Positions 1-9,589 of a DNA stretch of 64,000 bases are shown here, one piece after another. Source of the DNA: Pseudomonas sp. H9 (GTDB taxonomy: Bacteria > Pseudomonadota > Gammaproteobacteria > Pseudomonadales > Pseudomonadaceae); assembly GCF_004353925.1 (NCBI RefSeq), contig NZ_SMOK01000007.1, positions 62,001 to 126,000 of the forward strand, given 5' to 3'. Within the stretch, counting starts at the first letter, position 1, and each line of letters starts with the position of its first letter. A program made the translations under genes and the position numbers. The notes under the pieces were generated by a model. That model did no database searches. It worked only from the letters and a program-made list of their open reading frames with translations, and was not told the origin of the DNA.

Positions 1-50
1 AAGCCCGCTCCTACAGGTGATTGCTTGTGGGAGCGGGCTTGCCCCGCGAT
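1..50. repeat. REP element pair, cut by window start
   Basis: Two inverted copies of the pseudomonad REP unit. The left copy is truncated by the window edge and the right copy (about 29-49) reads GGAGCGGGCTTGCCCCGCGA. It lies just past the 3' end of the minus-strand cysteine-cluster gene, the usual extragenic position of these elements. Confidence 0.9.
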
Positions 51-54
51 GTGT

Positions 55-462
55 TTAGCGCCGCGCCGCAGGTTTGGGAATGTAGGCGCAATACCCCGGC
101 CGCGGCCCCACCCGTGGATGGTTGCGGCAGGTATCCGGGCGTGTGTCATAAATGGTGCACAGGCGGCTTTTACGATCCAGGTAGATGCAGTCGTCGTTGC
201 TCATCTGCGCCAGGGTGAAAATCCCCGACTTCTGGTTGAAGCGCTGGATGATCCCGTCCTTCTGCAAACGCTTGGCAATATTCTTCGGCGGCTCGCCCAC
301 CTCGAACTCGTCCACCACGCCCATGCGGATCAGGTCTTTGATTTTCACTTCCGTTGGCAAGGTGCAGCAGGTCGAGTTGCAGCCTCCGCACATGTGGCTT
401 TGGTACTTCTGCCAGGTTTCCAGGCGGTCGACTTCGGCCGCGGCAATTAGGGTCGGTTTCAT
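55..462 (-). CDS. YkgJ-type cysteine cluster protein
   Basis: A 135-residue protein with the cysteine pattern of the YkgJ / UPF0153 family, proposed to bind zinc or iron. An N-terminal CGGCNSTCC group is followed by a C-IYLD stretch, a second cysteine in LCTIYDTRPDTCRNHP and a final cysteine near the C-terminus. No signal peptide or membrane segment is seen, so it should be cytosolic. The ATG at 460-462 fits the family length. It is divergent from glgP with about 200 bp between them and has no operon partner in view. The family assignment is firm, but the cellular role is unknown. Confidence 0.8.
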   Translation of the reverse strand: MKPTLIAAAEVDRLETWQKYQSHMCGGCNSTCCTLPTEVKIKDLIRMGVVDEFEVGEPPKNIAKRLQKDGIIQRFNQKSGIFTLAQMSNDDCIYLDRKSRLCTIYDTRPDTCRNHPRVGPRPGYCAYIPKPAARR

Positions 463-659
463 CAGGTTCTGGTTTTAGGTGTTTTGGTAGGCGCGCGATC
501 ATACCGGAGTTGATCAAAATGTGAACAACCATTTGCCGATTACGTCATCATTAGGTCGCACTTTTGTACAGAAACCAGAACCAGCGCTGTCGCTCTGTGT
601 CGAACGGTCTAGGCTGAGAAATCTCCATCCGCATTCGTCAACCTGATCGAGGACGTCGC

Positions 660-3110
660 ATGTCTCAGGAACCACTCGCTCGTGACGCAGAGGTGGCCGC
701 GTTCCGCACCGCTGTACTGGATAAATTGACTTACGCGGTCGGCAAAGACCCCGAGCATGCTTTTGAACACGACTGGTTCGAAGCCATCGCTCTGGCAGCC
801 CGTGATCACATGGTCGATCACTGGATGGATCACACCCGCCAGATTTACCGCAAGAGCCAGAAGCGGGTGTATTACCTCTCTCTGGAATTTCTAATCGGTC
901 GCTTGCTCTACGATAGCTTGAGCAACCTGGGGCTATTGGAAATTGCGCGTGAGGCGCTTAGTGGTCTGGACGTTGATCTGGAGCGCATTCGTCTGCTGGA
1001 GCCAGACGCAGCCTTGGGCAATGGTGGCCTTGGCCGGCTGGCTGCCTGCTTCATGGAAAGCATGTCAACGCTGGGTATTGCTGCCCATGGCTATGGTATT
1101 CGCTACGAACATGGCCTGTTCCGTCAGGCTGTGGTCGATGGCTGGCAGCAGGAGCAAACCGAGAATTGGCTGGATTTCGGCAACCCCTGGGAGTTCGAGC
1201 GCGCCGAGGTTATCTACCCGATCAGTTTCGGTGGCAGTGTCGAAACCGTCCAAGACGCCAATGGCCAGCAGCGCCAGGTGTGGTGGCCAGCGGAAACCGT
1301 GCGGGCCGTTGCCTATGACACTCCGGTGGTCGGCTGGCGTGGAGCCAGCGTCAACACCTTGCGTCTTTGGCGTGCACGGGCGCTTGAGGAACTGCATCTG
1401 GAACGCTTCAACGCCGGCGACCACTTGGGTGCCGTGGCCGAGGTGGCGCGTGCCGAAAGCATTTCAAGGGTGCTGTATCCGGCTGACAGTACCGAAGCCG
1501 GTCAGGAGCTGCGCCTGCGCCAGGAGTATTTCTTCGTTTGTGCCTCGCTGCAGGACCTGTTGCGCCGTCACCTGAACATGCATGACACGCTGCTGAATCT
1601 GCCGCAGCAGGCCGCCATCCAGCTCAACGATACCCACCCATCGATTGCTGTGGCCGAGTTGATGCGCTTGCTCGTCGACCAGCACGAAGTGCCATGGGAT
1701 ACCGCCTGGCAGTTGACCGTCGATACCCTGGCGTACACCAATCACACGCTGTTGCCCGAGGCGCTGGAAACCTGGTCAGTCAGCTTGATGGAGCGCATGC
1801 TGCCGCGGCACATGCAGATCATCTACCTGATCAACGCCTTTCACATTGATGCTTTGCGCGCCAAGGGCATTCACGATTTCGATGTGCTACGTGCCGTATC
1901 GCTGATCGAAGAAGACAATGGTCGTCGCGTGCGCATGGGTAACCTGGCGTTTCTGGGGTCGCACAGCGTCAATGGCGTGTCGGCGCTGCACAGCAAATTG
2001 ATGCGCAGCACTGTGTTCGCCGAGCTGCACAAGCTGTATCCCGAGCGGATCAACAACAAGACCAACGGCATCACCTTCCGTCGATGGCTATTCCAGGCCA
2101 ACCCGCAATTGACCAGCATGCTGGTTGAGGCGCTGGGAGAAGAGGTGCTCGATAACCCTGAAAGCCGCTTGCGTGGCCTGGACCCATTTGCCGACAAGGT
2201 CAGCTTTCGCAAGCAATTCGCCGCGCAGCGCCTGCACAGCAAAAAAGCATTGGCCAACCTGATTCAGGAGCGCCTGGGCGTTACCGTGAACCCCGAGGCG
2301 ATGTTCGATGTTCAGGTCAAACGGATCCATGAATACAAACGCCAGCTACTGAACCTGCTGCACACCGTGGCTCTGCACCAGGCGATTCGTGCCGAGCCGG
2401 GGGCAGGGTGGGCGCCGCGGGTGAAAATCTTTGCCGGCAAGGCGGCCGCCAGTTATCACCAGGCCAAGTTGATCATCAAGTTGAGCAACGACATTGCCCG
2501 TGTGGTGAACAACGACCCGACCGTGCGCGGCTTGCTCAAGGTGGTGTTCCTGCCCAACTACAACGTCAGCCTGGCAGAAAGCATCATCCCGGCAGCTGAC
2601 CTTTCCGAGCAGATCTCCACAGCCGGTTACGAAGCTTCCGGTACCAGCAACATGAAGTTCGGCCTCAATGGCGCTTTGACCATCGGCACGCTGGACGGCG
2701 CCAACGTTGAGATGTGCGAGCAGGTGGGCGCCGAAAACATGTTTATCTTTGGCCTGAGCGCTCAGCAAGTGGAAGCGCGCAAGCGCAGCGGTGACTTTGG
2801 CGCCAGTGCCGCAATCGGTGCCTCGCATCGCCTCAATGACGTCCTGCAGGCGATTCGCAGCGGAGTATTTTCCCCGGATGACCCGGCGCGCTATGTGGGG
2901 TTGGTGGACTCGCTGGTGGCCCATGACCGCTTTCTCGTGTGTGCTGACTTCGATGCTTACTGGGACGCCCAGATGCGTGTCGAAGCGCTCTGGCATGACC
3001 CCCAGCAGTGGTGGCGTATCGCCGTGCTCAACACCGCGCGGATGGGGTGGTTCTCGTCGGATCGAACGATTCGCGAATATGCCACGCAGATCTGGAAAGC
3101 CCTCGACTAA
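660..3110 (+). CDS. glgP: Glycogen/maltodextrin phosphorylase
   Basis: An 816-residue family 35 glucan phosphorylase that releases glucose-1-phosphate from alpha-1,4-glucans using phosphate and pyridoxal phosphate. The PLP site motif EASGTSNMKFGLNGALTIG is present, with the PLP lysine at about residue 666. The N-terminal stretch with YYLSLEFLIGR and the GGLGRLAACF segment are typical of the family. The length matches bacterial enzymes. The ATG at 660 follows GAGGA at about 649. The gene stands alone and is followed by fbp after about 140 bp, so storage-glucan breakdown and gluconeogenesis genes are neighbours. Whether glycogen or maltodextrin is the main substrate cannot be read from sequence. 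Confidence 0.95.
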   Translation: MSQEPLARDAEVAAFRTAVLDKLTYAVGKDPEHAFEHDWFEAIALAARDHMVDHWMDHTRQIYRKSQKRVYYLSLEFLIGRLLYDSLSNLGLLEIAREALSGLDVDLERIRLLEPDAALGNGGLGRLAACFMESMSTLGIAAHGYGIRYEHGLFRQAVVDGWQQEQTENWLDFGNPWEFERAEVIYPISFGGSVETVQDANGQQRQVWWPAETVRAVAYDTPVVGWRGASVNTLRLWRARALEELHLERFNAGDHLGAVAEVARAESISRVLYPADSTEAGQELRLRQEYFFVCASLQDLLRRHLNMHDTLLNLPQQAAIQLNDTHPSIAVAELMRLLVDQHEVPWDTAWQLTVDTLAYTNHTLLPEALETWSVSLMERMLPRHMQIIYLINAFHIDALRAKGIHDFDVLRAVSLIEEDNGRRVRMGNLAFLGSHSVNGVSALHSKLMRSTVFAELHKLYPERINNKTNGITFRRWLFQANPQLTSMLVEALGEEVLDNPESRLRGLDPFADKVSFRKQFAAQRLHSKKALANLIQERLGVTVNPEAMFDVQVKRIHEYKRQLLNLLHTVALHQAIRAEPGAGWAPRVKIFAGKAAASYHQAKLIIKLSNDIARVVNNDPTVRGLLKVVFLPNYNVSLAESIIPAADLSEQISTAGYEASGTSNMKFGLNGALTIGTLDGANVEMCEQVGAENMFIFGLSAQQVEARKRSGDFGASAAIGASHRLNDVLQAIRSGVFSPDDPARYVGLVDSLVAHDRFLVCADFDAYWDAQMRVEALWHDPQQWWRIAVLNTARMGWFSSDRTIREYATQIWKALD

Positions 3111-3121
3111 GCTGTGCATGA

Positions 3122-3150
3122 AGGCCCGGGAGCAGTGAACTCTCGGGCCT
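3122..3150 (+). terminator. Inverted repeat after glgP
   Basis: An 11-bp stem with one mismatch (AGGCCCGGGAG against CTCTCGGGCCT) around a 7-nt loop, 12 bases past the glgP stop. There is no clear T tract, so it may act as a Rho-independent terminator only weakly or may simply stabilise the 3' end. Confidence 0.45.
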
Positions 3151-3252
3151 GCATGCCGTCTGATCGGGCAAGCGTATCGGATCGCTCGCTAGCGCTGCTC
3201 TCTCCCTGTAAACTGCGGGGGTTTTTATTCCCCCCTTCCTTCGGAGCCTTAC

Positions 3253-4263
3253 ATGTCCCGCGTTACCCTGAGTCGCTATTTGATTGAGCAGACCCGCAGC
3301 AACAGTACTCCTGCCGATCTGCGCTTCCTGATCGAAGTGGTGGCGCGTGCGTGCAAGGAGATCAGCCACAACGTTTCCAAGGGCGCCCTGGGTGGTGTTC
3401 TGGGCAGCATGGGCACTGAAAACGTGCAGGGCGAAGTCCAGAAGAAACTGGACGTGATCTCCAACGACATTCTCCTCGAAGCCAACGAGTGGGGCGGTCA
3501 CCTGGCCGGCATGGCGTCCGAAGAAATGGACAACGCCTACCAGATTCCGGGCAAATACCCGAAAGGCGCCTACCTGCTGGTCTTCGACCCGCTGGATGGC
3601 TCGTCGAACATCGATGTAAACGTGTCGGTCGGTACCATCTTCTCGGTGCTGCGTTGCCCTAACGAATACCTGAGCCAGAACGAAAGCCTCAACGAGCAGG
3701 CCTTCCTGCAGCCAGGCACCAAGCAGGTCGCTGCCGGTTACGCGATCTATGGTCCGCAGACCATGCTGATCCTGACCCTGGGCAACGGTGTCAAAGGTTT
3801 CACCCTGGACCGCGAACTGGGCAGCTTCGTGCTGACTCACGAGAACATCAAGGTGCCGGAAACCACCGCTGAATTCGCCATCAACATGTCCAACCAGCGT
3901 CACTGGGAAGCCCCGGTTCAGCGCTACGTTGGCGAGTTGCTCGAAGGCGAGACCGGCCCGCTGAAAAAGAACTACAACATGCGCTGGATTGCCTCGATGG
4001 TTGCCGATGTACATCGCATCCTGACCCGTGGCGGTCTGTTCATGTACCCGCGCGATGCCCGTGAGCCTTCCAAGCCAGGCAAACTGCGCCTGATGTACGA
4101 AGCCAACCCGATGTCGTTCATCATCGAACAGGCTGGCGGTGCTTCCACCGACGGCACCCAGCGCATCCTCGACATCCAGCCCGATAGCCTGCACCAGCGT
4201 GTGGCAGTGTTCCTCGGTTCCAAGCAGGAAGTCGAGCGCGTTACCGGTTATCACCAGGAGTAA
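3253..4263 (+). CDS. fbp: Fructose-1,6-bisphosphatase, class I
   Basis: A 336-residue class I fructose-1,6-bisphosphatase that hydrolyses FBP to fructose-6-phosphate in gluconeogenesis. The metal and substrate site [20 protein letters not shown] is intact, as is the later [12 protein letters not shown] region. The start ATG follows TCGGAG at about 3241. The leader holds a GGGGG/CCCCC hairpin at 3217-3235 just before the ribosome site. The DUF924 gene begins 3 bases after the stop, so the two are probably co-transcribed. Pseudomonads lack a conventional phosphofructokinase, so this enzyme normally works in the Entner-Doudoroff cycle; that is family knowledge, not seen here. Confidence 0.96.
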   Translation: MSRVTLSRYLIEQTRSNSTPADLRFLIEVVARACKEISHNVSKGALGGVLGSMGTENVQGEVQKKLDVISNDILLEANEWGGHLAGMASEEMDNAYQIPGKYPKGAYLLVFDPLDGSSNIDVNVSVGTIFSVLRCPNEYLSQNESLNEQAFLQPGTKQVAAGYAIYGPQTMLILTLGNGVKGFTLDRELGSFVLTHENIKVPETTAEFAINMSNQRHWEAPVQRYVGELLEGETGPLKKNYNMRWIASMVADVHRILTRGGLFMYPRDAREPSKPGKLRLMYEANPMSFIIEQAGGASTDGTQRILDIQPDSLHQRVAVFLGSKQEVERVTGYHQE

Positions 4264-4266
4264 GTC

Positions 4267-4863
4267 ATGCTCGCACCTTGGCAGCCGTTACTGGAGTGGT
4301 GGTTCGGATGGGGCACCAGCCCCCAGAGCGTCGCTGACGAGAAGAGTACCCTGTGGTTCGGCAAGCACCATGATGCCGAGGCGCAGGAGCGCTTCGGTGA
4401 CCTGGTCGAGCATGCCCTGGCTGGCGGCCTGGATGAGTGGCAGCAAAGCCCGCAGGGCTGGCTGGGGCTGATCCTGCTGCTGGATCAGTTGCCACGCATG
4501 ATCTACCGCGATACGCCGCGCGCCTTTGAAGGCGACCGGCGTGCGCAGGTGGTGGTCATGCAGGGGCTGCAGAAGAACTGGGACTTTCAATTGCTGCCGA
4601 TCCAGCGGGTGTTTGTCCTGCTGGTGCTGGAGCATGCCGAAGTGCTTGATTGGCAGAACATCAGTGTCGAGCGCAGCAAGATGCTGCTCGACGCCCAGCC
4701 AGAGCGTGACCGGGTGTTGTTCGAAGGGTTTCTTGACTACGCCGAACAGCACCAGCGGGTGATTGCCCGCTTTGGTCGCTTCCCGCACCGTAACCTGGTG
4801 CTGAACCGACCGAGTACCGATGAAGAAATGGATTTTCTTCTGGAGCCAGGGTCGCGGTTTTGA
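4267..4863 (+). CDS. DUF924 family protein
   Basis: A 198-residue protein matching the DUF924 family, helical TPR-like proteins of unknown function. The family marker is the segment LGLILLLDQLPRMIYRDTPR with AFEGD after it; a conserved PHRN-L-R stretch lies near the C-terminus. No signal peptide or membrane helix is seen. It starts 3 bases after fbp, so it is probably translated from the same message. No enzymatic motif was recognised. Confidence 0.8.
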   Translation: MLAPWQPLLEWWFGWGTSPQSVADEKSTLWFGKHHDAEAQERFGDLVEHALAGGLDEWQQSPQGWLGLILLLDQLPRMIYRDTPRAFEGDRRAQVVVMQGLQKNWDFQLLPIQRVFVLLVLEHAEVLDWQNISVERSKMLLDAQPERDRVLFEGFLDYAEQHQRVIARFGRFPHRNLVLNRPSTDEEMDFLLEPGSRF

Positions 4864-4873
4864 GCTGAACTGC

Positions 4874-4941
4874 ATCGCGGGGCAAGCCCGCTCCCACAGG
4901 TTGGTGAATCACCTTTGTGGGAGCGGGCTTGCCCCGCGATT
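4874..4941. repeat. REP element pair
   Basis: Two inverted REP units (about 4874-4899 and 4918-4941) in the TCGCGGGGCAAGCCCGCTCC ... GGAGCGGGCTTGCCCCGCGA arrangement. They lie between the convergent ends of the DUF924 gene and the chemoreceptor gene and can fold into a long hairpin. Confidence 0.93.
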
Positions 4942-4950
4942 GCTTCACGC

Positions 4951-6843
4951 TTAAATCCTGAAACTACCCACCAGATGCTTCAAACGGCTGGCCTGATTCT
5001 CCAGGTCATTGCAGGCGCGCAATGTCGCTTGCAGGTTTTCCACCCCTTCCTGATTGAGCATGTTGATCTCGGTAATATCGACATTGATCGACTCGACCAC
5101 GGCTGTCTGCTCTTCGGTGGCGGTGGCGACCGACTGGTTCATGCCATCGATCTCGCCAATGCGTTGGGTCACGCTGCCCAGACGCTCACCCGCCTGATTG
5201 GCAATACCGACGCTGTGCTGGCTGTGGCTCTGGCTTTCGGTCATGGTGCTGACCGCCACTTGCGCGCCCGCCTGCAGCTCTTCGATGATGCGCTGCACCT
5301 GTTGTGCCGAATCCTGAGTGCGGTGGGCCAGGTTGCGCACTTCATCGGCAACCACGGCGAAGCCGCGCCCGGCTTCACCGGCGCGTGCGGCTTCGATGGC
5401 GGCATTGAGGGCCAGCAGATTGGTCTGTTGCGAGATGCCGCTGATCACTTCCAGAATCTGGCCGATGTTCACCGTGTTGGCATTGAGCGTTTCGATGTTG
5501 CCGCACGAATCGCTGATGCGGTTCGACAGTTGATGCATGACCTCGATGGTTTGCTCCACCACCTGCTGGCCCTCTTCCGCCAGGCTGCGCGCATCGCTGG
5601 AGTGCTGCGAGGCGAGGGCGGCGTTCTGGGCGATCTCCTGAGCGGCGGCGCCCAACTCGTTGATTGCAGCGGCCACACTGCTGGTGCGGCTGGCCTGTTG
5701 GTCAGCATTATGGATCGACGCATTCGAGGCACTGATGACACGCAGAGCGACTTCGTTGACCTGCCCGGTGGCCGACGACACTTCACGGATCGACTCATGG
5801 ATGCGTTCGACAAAGCGGTTGAACGATTGCCCGAGGCTGCCGAATTCATCCTGGCCGTGGATGCATAGGCGGCGGGTGAGGTCGCCTTCACCTTCGGCGA
5901 TGTCATGCATCGCGCGACCCATGACGTGCAACGGCTCCATCAGTACGCGGATCAGTACGCCGAGCAGGGCGATGATGATCAGCACCGCAATCACCGTGGC
6001 CACGATTGCCGAGGTGCGCAACTCGCTGAGCATGGCAAAGGCAAAGTCCTGGTCGAGTACCAGAGCCACATACCAGTCCGCCGACGGCACGCCGTTGACC
6101 TTGGTGAAGGTGATGAACTGTTGATGACCGTTTTGCTCAGCCTCTTTCAGGCCGCTGCCAATCTGCGGAGTGTTATGGGGGTAAGCTTCGCTCAGGTCTT
6201 TGAGTACCAGCTTGGTATCGGGGTGCACGAGGATTTTGCCGGCGCCGTTGACGATAAAGGCCTGGCCATGGCCGTCGAAGTTCAGTGCGTTGATGATTGC
6301 GCTGATGCTGTCCAGATCAGTGTCGGCACCGTTCACACCGATCAATTGGCCTTGGTGCAGCACTGGCGTGGCCAGGGTGATCACCAGCTTTTGCGCGGAC
6401 GCCGAAATATACGGCTCGGTAATGATGGTCTGGCCCGCGCTGCTGGCGGCTTTGTACCAGCCGCGTACGCGTGGGTCGTAGTCAGCGGGGCGACTGCCCA
6501 GCGGCACCGACTGCATGTAACCATCCTGGCCACCAAAATAGGTCAGGAGAAAATTACTGCCGTACACCGGCAGGTTGAGGCTACGGGTCAGGATATCTTT
6601 ATTGGCGCCTTCTACAGCCAGTTGCTGAGACAGCGACTGCAGGATTTGCACACGGCTTTGCAGCCAGGTCTGGATGTTGCTACTGGTCAGGCTGCCGAGC
6701 TCTTGCATGGACGCTTCGGTGTTATTACGCAAGGTTTGGCGCTGACGGTAATCGTTGAACAGGACAAAGCAGGTAAAGGCAACAGCGACCACCAGGGCGG
6801 CGGCCAGCAAAATCTTGTGGCTGAACTTCAGGTTTTTTGTCAT
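4951..6843 (-). CDS. Methyl-accepting chemotaxis protein, dCache amino-acid type
   Basis: A membrane chemoreceptor of about 630 residues: N-terminal membrane helix (about 10-30), periplasmic double-Cache domain (about 35-280), second membrane helix, HAMP and a signalling domain with the hairpin tip [19 protein letters not shown]. In the sensor domain [12 protein letters not shown] and a later GVNGADTDL carry the Tyr-x4-Arg-x-Trp-Tyr and Asp positions of amino-acid-binding Cache domains, so amino acids are the likely ligands. The C-terminus resembles the PctA/B/C receptors of P. aeruginosa. The ATG at 6843 is preferred over an upstream TTG at 6873, which lacks any ribosome site. No che genes are adjacent. 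Confidence 0.9.
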   Translation of the reverse strand: MTKNLKFSHKILLAAALVVAVAFTCFVLFNDYRQRQTLRNNTEASMQELGSLTSSNIQTWLQSRVQILQSLSQQLAVEGANKDILTRSLNLPVYGSNFLLTYFGGQDGYMQSVPLGSRPADYDPRVRGWYKAASSAGQTIITEPYISASAQKLVITLATPVLHQGQLIGVNGADTDLDSISAIINALNFDGHGQAFIVNGAGKILVHPDTKLVLKDLSEAYPHNTPQIGSGLKEAEQNGHQQFITFTKVNGVPSADWYVALVLDQDFAFAMLSELRTSAIVATVIAVLIIIALLGVLIRVLMEPLHVMGRAMHDIAEGEGDLTRRLCIHGQDEFGSLGQSFNRFVERIHESIREVSSATGQVNEVALRVISASNASIHNADQQASRTSSVAAAINELGAAAQEIAQNAALASQHSSDARSLAEEGQQVVEQTIEVMHQLSNRISDSCGNIETLNANTVNIGQILEVISGISQQTNLLALNAAIEAARAGEAGRGFAVVADEVRNLAHRTQDSAQQVQRIIEELQAGAQVAVSTMTESQSHSQHSVGIANQAGERLGSVTQRIGEIDGMNQSVATATEEQTAVVESINVDITEINMLNQEGVENLQATLRACNDLENQASRLKHLVGSFRI

Positions 6844-7076
6844 TGCGAGGTCTATCTGCACACAGCGGGTCAACGGGAGGGCGCGGCAATTCGTCGCAGC
6901 GCTTTCCTGTGTCGTCCGGTGCCGGAAAAAGATTAACCCCGAATCGGTCTATACGACCAAAGGTACGCAATTGGCGGCAGGAAAGCGCGCGGGCTTGGGA
7001 ACCAGAGCCGGATTTGCCCTTCTAAGCTGTCAGTAGGCCACCGCGCCTACGCCCTCATGTCCAGGAGTGACCTTTC

Positions 7077-7331
7077 ATGTCGTTGCGTTCCCTCGCCCTG
7101 CTGTCCTTGTGCGTGTTTCTGACTGCGTGCAACAAGATCAATCAGGAAAACTATTCACAGCTTAAGGCCGGCATGGCCAAGGCCGAGGTTGAAAAGCTGC
7201 TCGGTTCTCCTAAGGAGTGCTCTGGTGCACTGGGCATGTCCAGTTGCACCTGGGGTGACGAGAAGAGCTTTATCAGCGTGCAATACGCTGCCGACAAGGT
7301 GCTGATGTATTCAGGGCAGGGGCTCAAATAA
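7077..7331 (+). CDS. Small lipoprotein, BamE/OmlA-like fold
   Basis: An 84-residue precursor with a lipoprotein signal (SLCVFLTAC, cysteine at residue 18), so it should be an outer or inner membrane lipoprotein. The mature part (YSQLKAGMAKAEVEKLLGSPKEC) has the start of the BamE/OmlA-like fold seen in many small periplasmic proteins. AGGAGTGA lies 8 bases before the ATG. The stop overlaps the ATG of the next gene by one base, so it forms a two-gene operon with the lipocalin. The function is unknown. Confidence 0.75.
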   Translation: MSLRSLALLSLCVFLTACNKINQENYSQLKAGMAKAEVEKLLGSPKECSGALGMSSCTWGDEKSFISVQYAADKVLMYSGQGLK

Positions 7332-7906
7332 TGAAACCGGTGTATCTGCTGCTGGCCCTGTGTGCCGGCCTGATTCTTGGGGGCTGCGCAAGTTCGGGGA
7401 CAGGGCCGATACCGCCCAAAACGGTCGCAAGCGTCGACCTCAAGCGTTACCAGGGCAAGTGGTTTGAGCTGGCGCGTCTGCCAATGTTCTTCCAGCGCGA
7501 CTGCGCCCAGTCCGAAGCGCATTACAACCTCAGACCGGATGGCTCGGTGGGTGTGCTCAACCGTTGCCTGACGCTAGAAGGTGAGTGGCAGGAAGCCAGT
7601 GGAACGGCCACAGCACAAGTGCCGGGAAAAACCGACAAGCTCTGGGTGGAGTTCGACAACTGGTTCTCGAAAGTGCTGCCTGGTGTGGCCAAGGGTGAGT
7701 ACTGGGTGCTGTATGTCAGCGACGACTACCAGACAGCGTTGGTCGGCAACCCGGATCGCAAGTACCTGTGGATACTGTCGCGTACGCCAACCGTACCGGC
7801 CTGGCAGCGTGAGAGCCTGCTGGCCAAGGCACGCCAGCAAGGTTATGACACTACCCGTTTGATCTGGCGGGTGTCGGATACTGATATCGCTGTGCATAAG
7901 CCTTGA
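7331..7906 (+). CDS. blc: Outer-membrane lipocalin lipoprotein Blc
   Basis: A 191-residue bacterial lipocalin. The signal peptide ends in a lipobox (LILGGC, cysteine at about residue 19). The lipocalin signature YQGKWFELARLP (Gly-x-Trp) is at about residues 37-48, and a conserved cysteine and the YLWILSRTP strand follow. Blc proteins bind fatty acids or lysophospholipids at the outer membrane and are often stress-induced; that is family knowledge. It is translationally coupled to the upstream small lipoprotein (TAATG). Confidence 0.88.
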   Translation: MKPVYLLLALCAGLILGGCASSGTGPIPPKTVASVDLKRYQGKWFELARLPMFFQRDCAQSEAHYNLRPDGSVGVLNRCLTLEGEWQEASGTATAQVPGKTDKLWVEFDNWFSKVLPGVAKGEYWVLYVSDDYQTALVGNPDRKYLWILSRTPTVPAWQRESLLAKARQQGYDTTRLIWRVSDTDIAVHKP

Positions 7907-7913
7907 TGGCCTG

Positions 7914-7970
7914 ATCGCGGGGCAAGCCCGCTCCCACCGCATCGGTAGGAGCGGGCTTGCCCCGCGATGA
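7914..7970. repeat. REP element pair
   Basis: Inverted REP units of the TCGCGGGGC ... GCCCCGCGA type, immediately after the lipocalin stop. It marks the left edge of the AT-richer Hcp cassette. Confidence 0.93.
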
Positions 7971-8068
7971 TCAAATACCAGCTCTTGTAACAATTATCGG
8001 AAGCGCCCTACATATCCCCTGGCGCCTGCCCGCTAGGCTTCGCTCTCTGACTACAGGGAGTAATGCAT

Positions 8069-8554
8069 ATGGCAAGCTACGGTTACATGACCATCACCGG
8101 TAAGACGCAAGGTCTTATCTCGGCAGGCTGTTCAACTCAGGATTCGATCGGCAACAAATGCCAGGCCGCCCATACCGACGAGATCATGGTGCTGGCGCTG
8201 AATCACCGCATGGCCAACGTGGGCAACATCAAACGCGCCACGCACACACCAATCGTAATTACCAAGAATGTCGACAAATCCTCACCGTTGCTGGCGCAGG
8301 CCCTGAGCAATCGGGAAGAGATTAAGTGCACCATCCGCTTCTACCGCACGTCTGCCTTCGGTACTCAAGAGAAGTACTACACCATCGAGCTGGAAGGTGG
8401 CCAAGTCGCTGACCTGCTGCTCGATTTGCCTCACGCCGTGCTACACAGCGATGCCGAAGCGCAAGAGCAGATTTCCTTTCGCTATCGCACTATTACCTGG
8501 ACTCATCACCTTGCGGGCACATGCGGCATCAGCTTCTGGGAGGAAGATGAATGA
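8069..8554 (+). CDS. hcp: Orphan Hcp, type VI secretion tube protein
   Basis: A 162-residue Hcp-family protein, the hexameric ring that stacks into the T6SS inner tube and can carry effectors in its lumen. Typical Hcp features are the opening ITGKTQGLISAG, the central SSPLLAQAL, the RFYRTS strand and ITWTHHLAGTCG near the end. It has no C-terminal extension, so it is a carrier rather than a fused effector. The ATG at 8069 is chosen over 8063 because AGGGAG at 8055-8060 is then 8 bases upstream. No other T6SS structural gene is in the window, so it must rely on an apparatus encoded elsewhere. Its stop overlaps the next start (ATGA). Confidence 0.88.
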   Translation: MASYGYMTITGKTQGLISAGCSTQDSIGNKCQAAHTDEIMVLALNHRMANVGNIKRATHTPIVITKNVDKSSPLLAQALSNREEIKCTIRFYRTSAFGTQEKYYTIELEGGQVADLLLDLPHAVLHSDAEAQEQISFRYRTITWTHHLAGTCGISFWEEDE

Positions 8555-9264
8555 GCAGTCGACCTTCGCCTTTGCGGCTCGACAGTGACGCTTTTTGGGA
8601 GGTCAACGATGCGGCCGTCCGCTTGACGAAACAGGCGTGCACATCGAGTGCACGGCTGCTGCGCGATGGTAGGCAGCGGATGCAGTTCAATCGGGAGCTT
8701 GCCTATTACGCCAAGCGGGTGGTGGATGATGTTGAGTTGGGTAATAGAACGCCTGAGTCGGGGCTTGCTGAACTCATTCAGACGATGCGCAGATTGGCGG
8801 TGGCGACTGTTGAAGTAGGGAGGAAAAGCATAGGTGTAGTAGCTGGTGGCGCGCAGGTAGCAACTGGGGTAGGTATTTGCTACGGCTCAGCGGGGACGCT
8901 TTGTGTGGTGGCGGGTATTCCACTGATGGCGCATGGGGCTAACAATATGTATGAGGGAGGCCGGAATATCTTTGAAGATCGCACTGATGTAGAGGGGCCG
9001 GTAAGGAAGGGGTATCAAAAAATCGCTGAAGGGCTAGGGGGGACAAAGTCCGCAGGGAATGTCGCATACGCGGCTACGGACATAGGGTTATCGGGTTATA
9101 GCCTATTTAGAATGGTTGTGAAACCTGGCGCCTGGCGCCTGTTTTATCGTATGCCCTCTGATTACATGCGTGCTTACAATAGTGCAGGTGTTTTTTCTTT
9201 GTCTGTGGAGGCGGGGTCAAATATTTCAAGTGTTCGGCAGATACAAGAGGAGCTGGATAATTGA
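8551..9264 (+). CDS. Candidate T6SS effector, DUF4225-like
   Basis: A 237-residue protein translated in coupling with Hcp (ATGA overlap, GGGAGGA upstream). I recognise it as DUF4225-like, a family often found beside T6SS or polymorphic-toxin genes; the match is by eye. A helical N-terminal half is followed by a Gly/Ala-rich hydrophobic region (residues about 93-129) that could insert in a membrane, then a soluble tail with FYRMPSDYMRAY. No nuclease, protease or lipase motif was seen. Base composition falls along the gene. The two membrane proteins downstream are the expected partners if this toxin acts on the inner membrane. Toxicity is inferred from position only. Confidence 0.65.
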   Translation: MSSRPSPLRLDSDAFWEVNDAAVRLTKQACTSSARLLRDGRQRMQFNRELAYYAKRVVDDVELGNRTPESGLAELIQTMRRLAVATVEVGRKSIGVVAGGAQVATGVGICYGSAGTLCVVAGIPLMAHGANNMYEGGRNIFEDRTDVEGPVRKGYQKIAEGLGGTKSAGNVAYAATDIGLSGYSLFRMVVKPGAWRLFYRMPSDYMRAYNSAGVFSLSVEAGSNISSVRQIQEELDN

Positions 9265-9539
9265 AGCTTCTGTTGTATTTGACTTTGCTCATTGCTGGGC
9301 TTTGTCTTGGTCGTTACTTCAAGAGAGCTTTCACAGGTCCAGATTTGGGCTTTCCAGGGGTTTTCTTTTGTTTTTTGTTTAATGGATTTTTTATCGCGCT
9401 GCATTTGGATATTGTCACGTATGGAGATATATTTTTCGTTGGTGACGTGTCCAGCAGTGTCGATGAGTATCCACTTGTTCTTTGGTTGGCGATAGTTGCT
9501 GCAGTTGTACAGGCGACATTTATTCCAAAAAAGGACTGA
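9261..9539 (+). CDS. Small membrane protein, candidate immunity protein 1
   Basis: A 92-residue protein with three hydrophobic segments (about 2-17, 30-48 and 70-87). The TTG start at 9261 overlaps the effector stop (TTGA) and is preceded by AAGAGGAGC, so it is translationally coupled to the effector. Landmarks shared with the second copy are FTGPDL, the HL in the second helix, FVGD and QATF-P near the end. The coupling, small size and membrane location fit an immunity protein against a membrane-acting effector. No named family was recognised. It is visibly AT-richer than the core genes. Confidence 0.65.
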   Translation: MKLLLYLTLLIAGLCLGRYFKRAFTGPDLGFPGVFFCFLFNGFFIALHLDIVTYGDIFFVGDVSSSVDEYPLVLWLAIVAAVVQATFIPKKD

Positions 9540-9589
9540 GCGCTTGCAGGGTGGTTGAGTTGCTTGCTCTAGAAACTTCAGTTGTCAGC

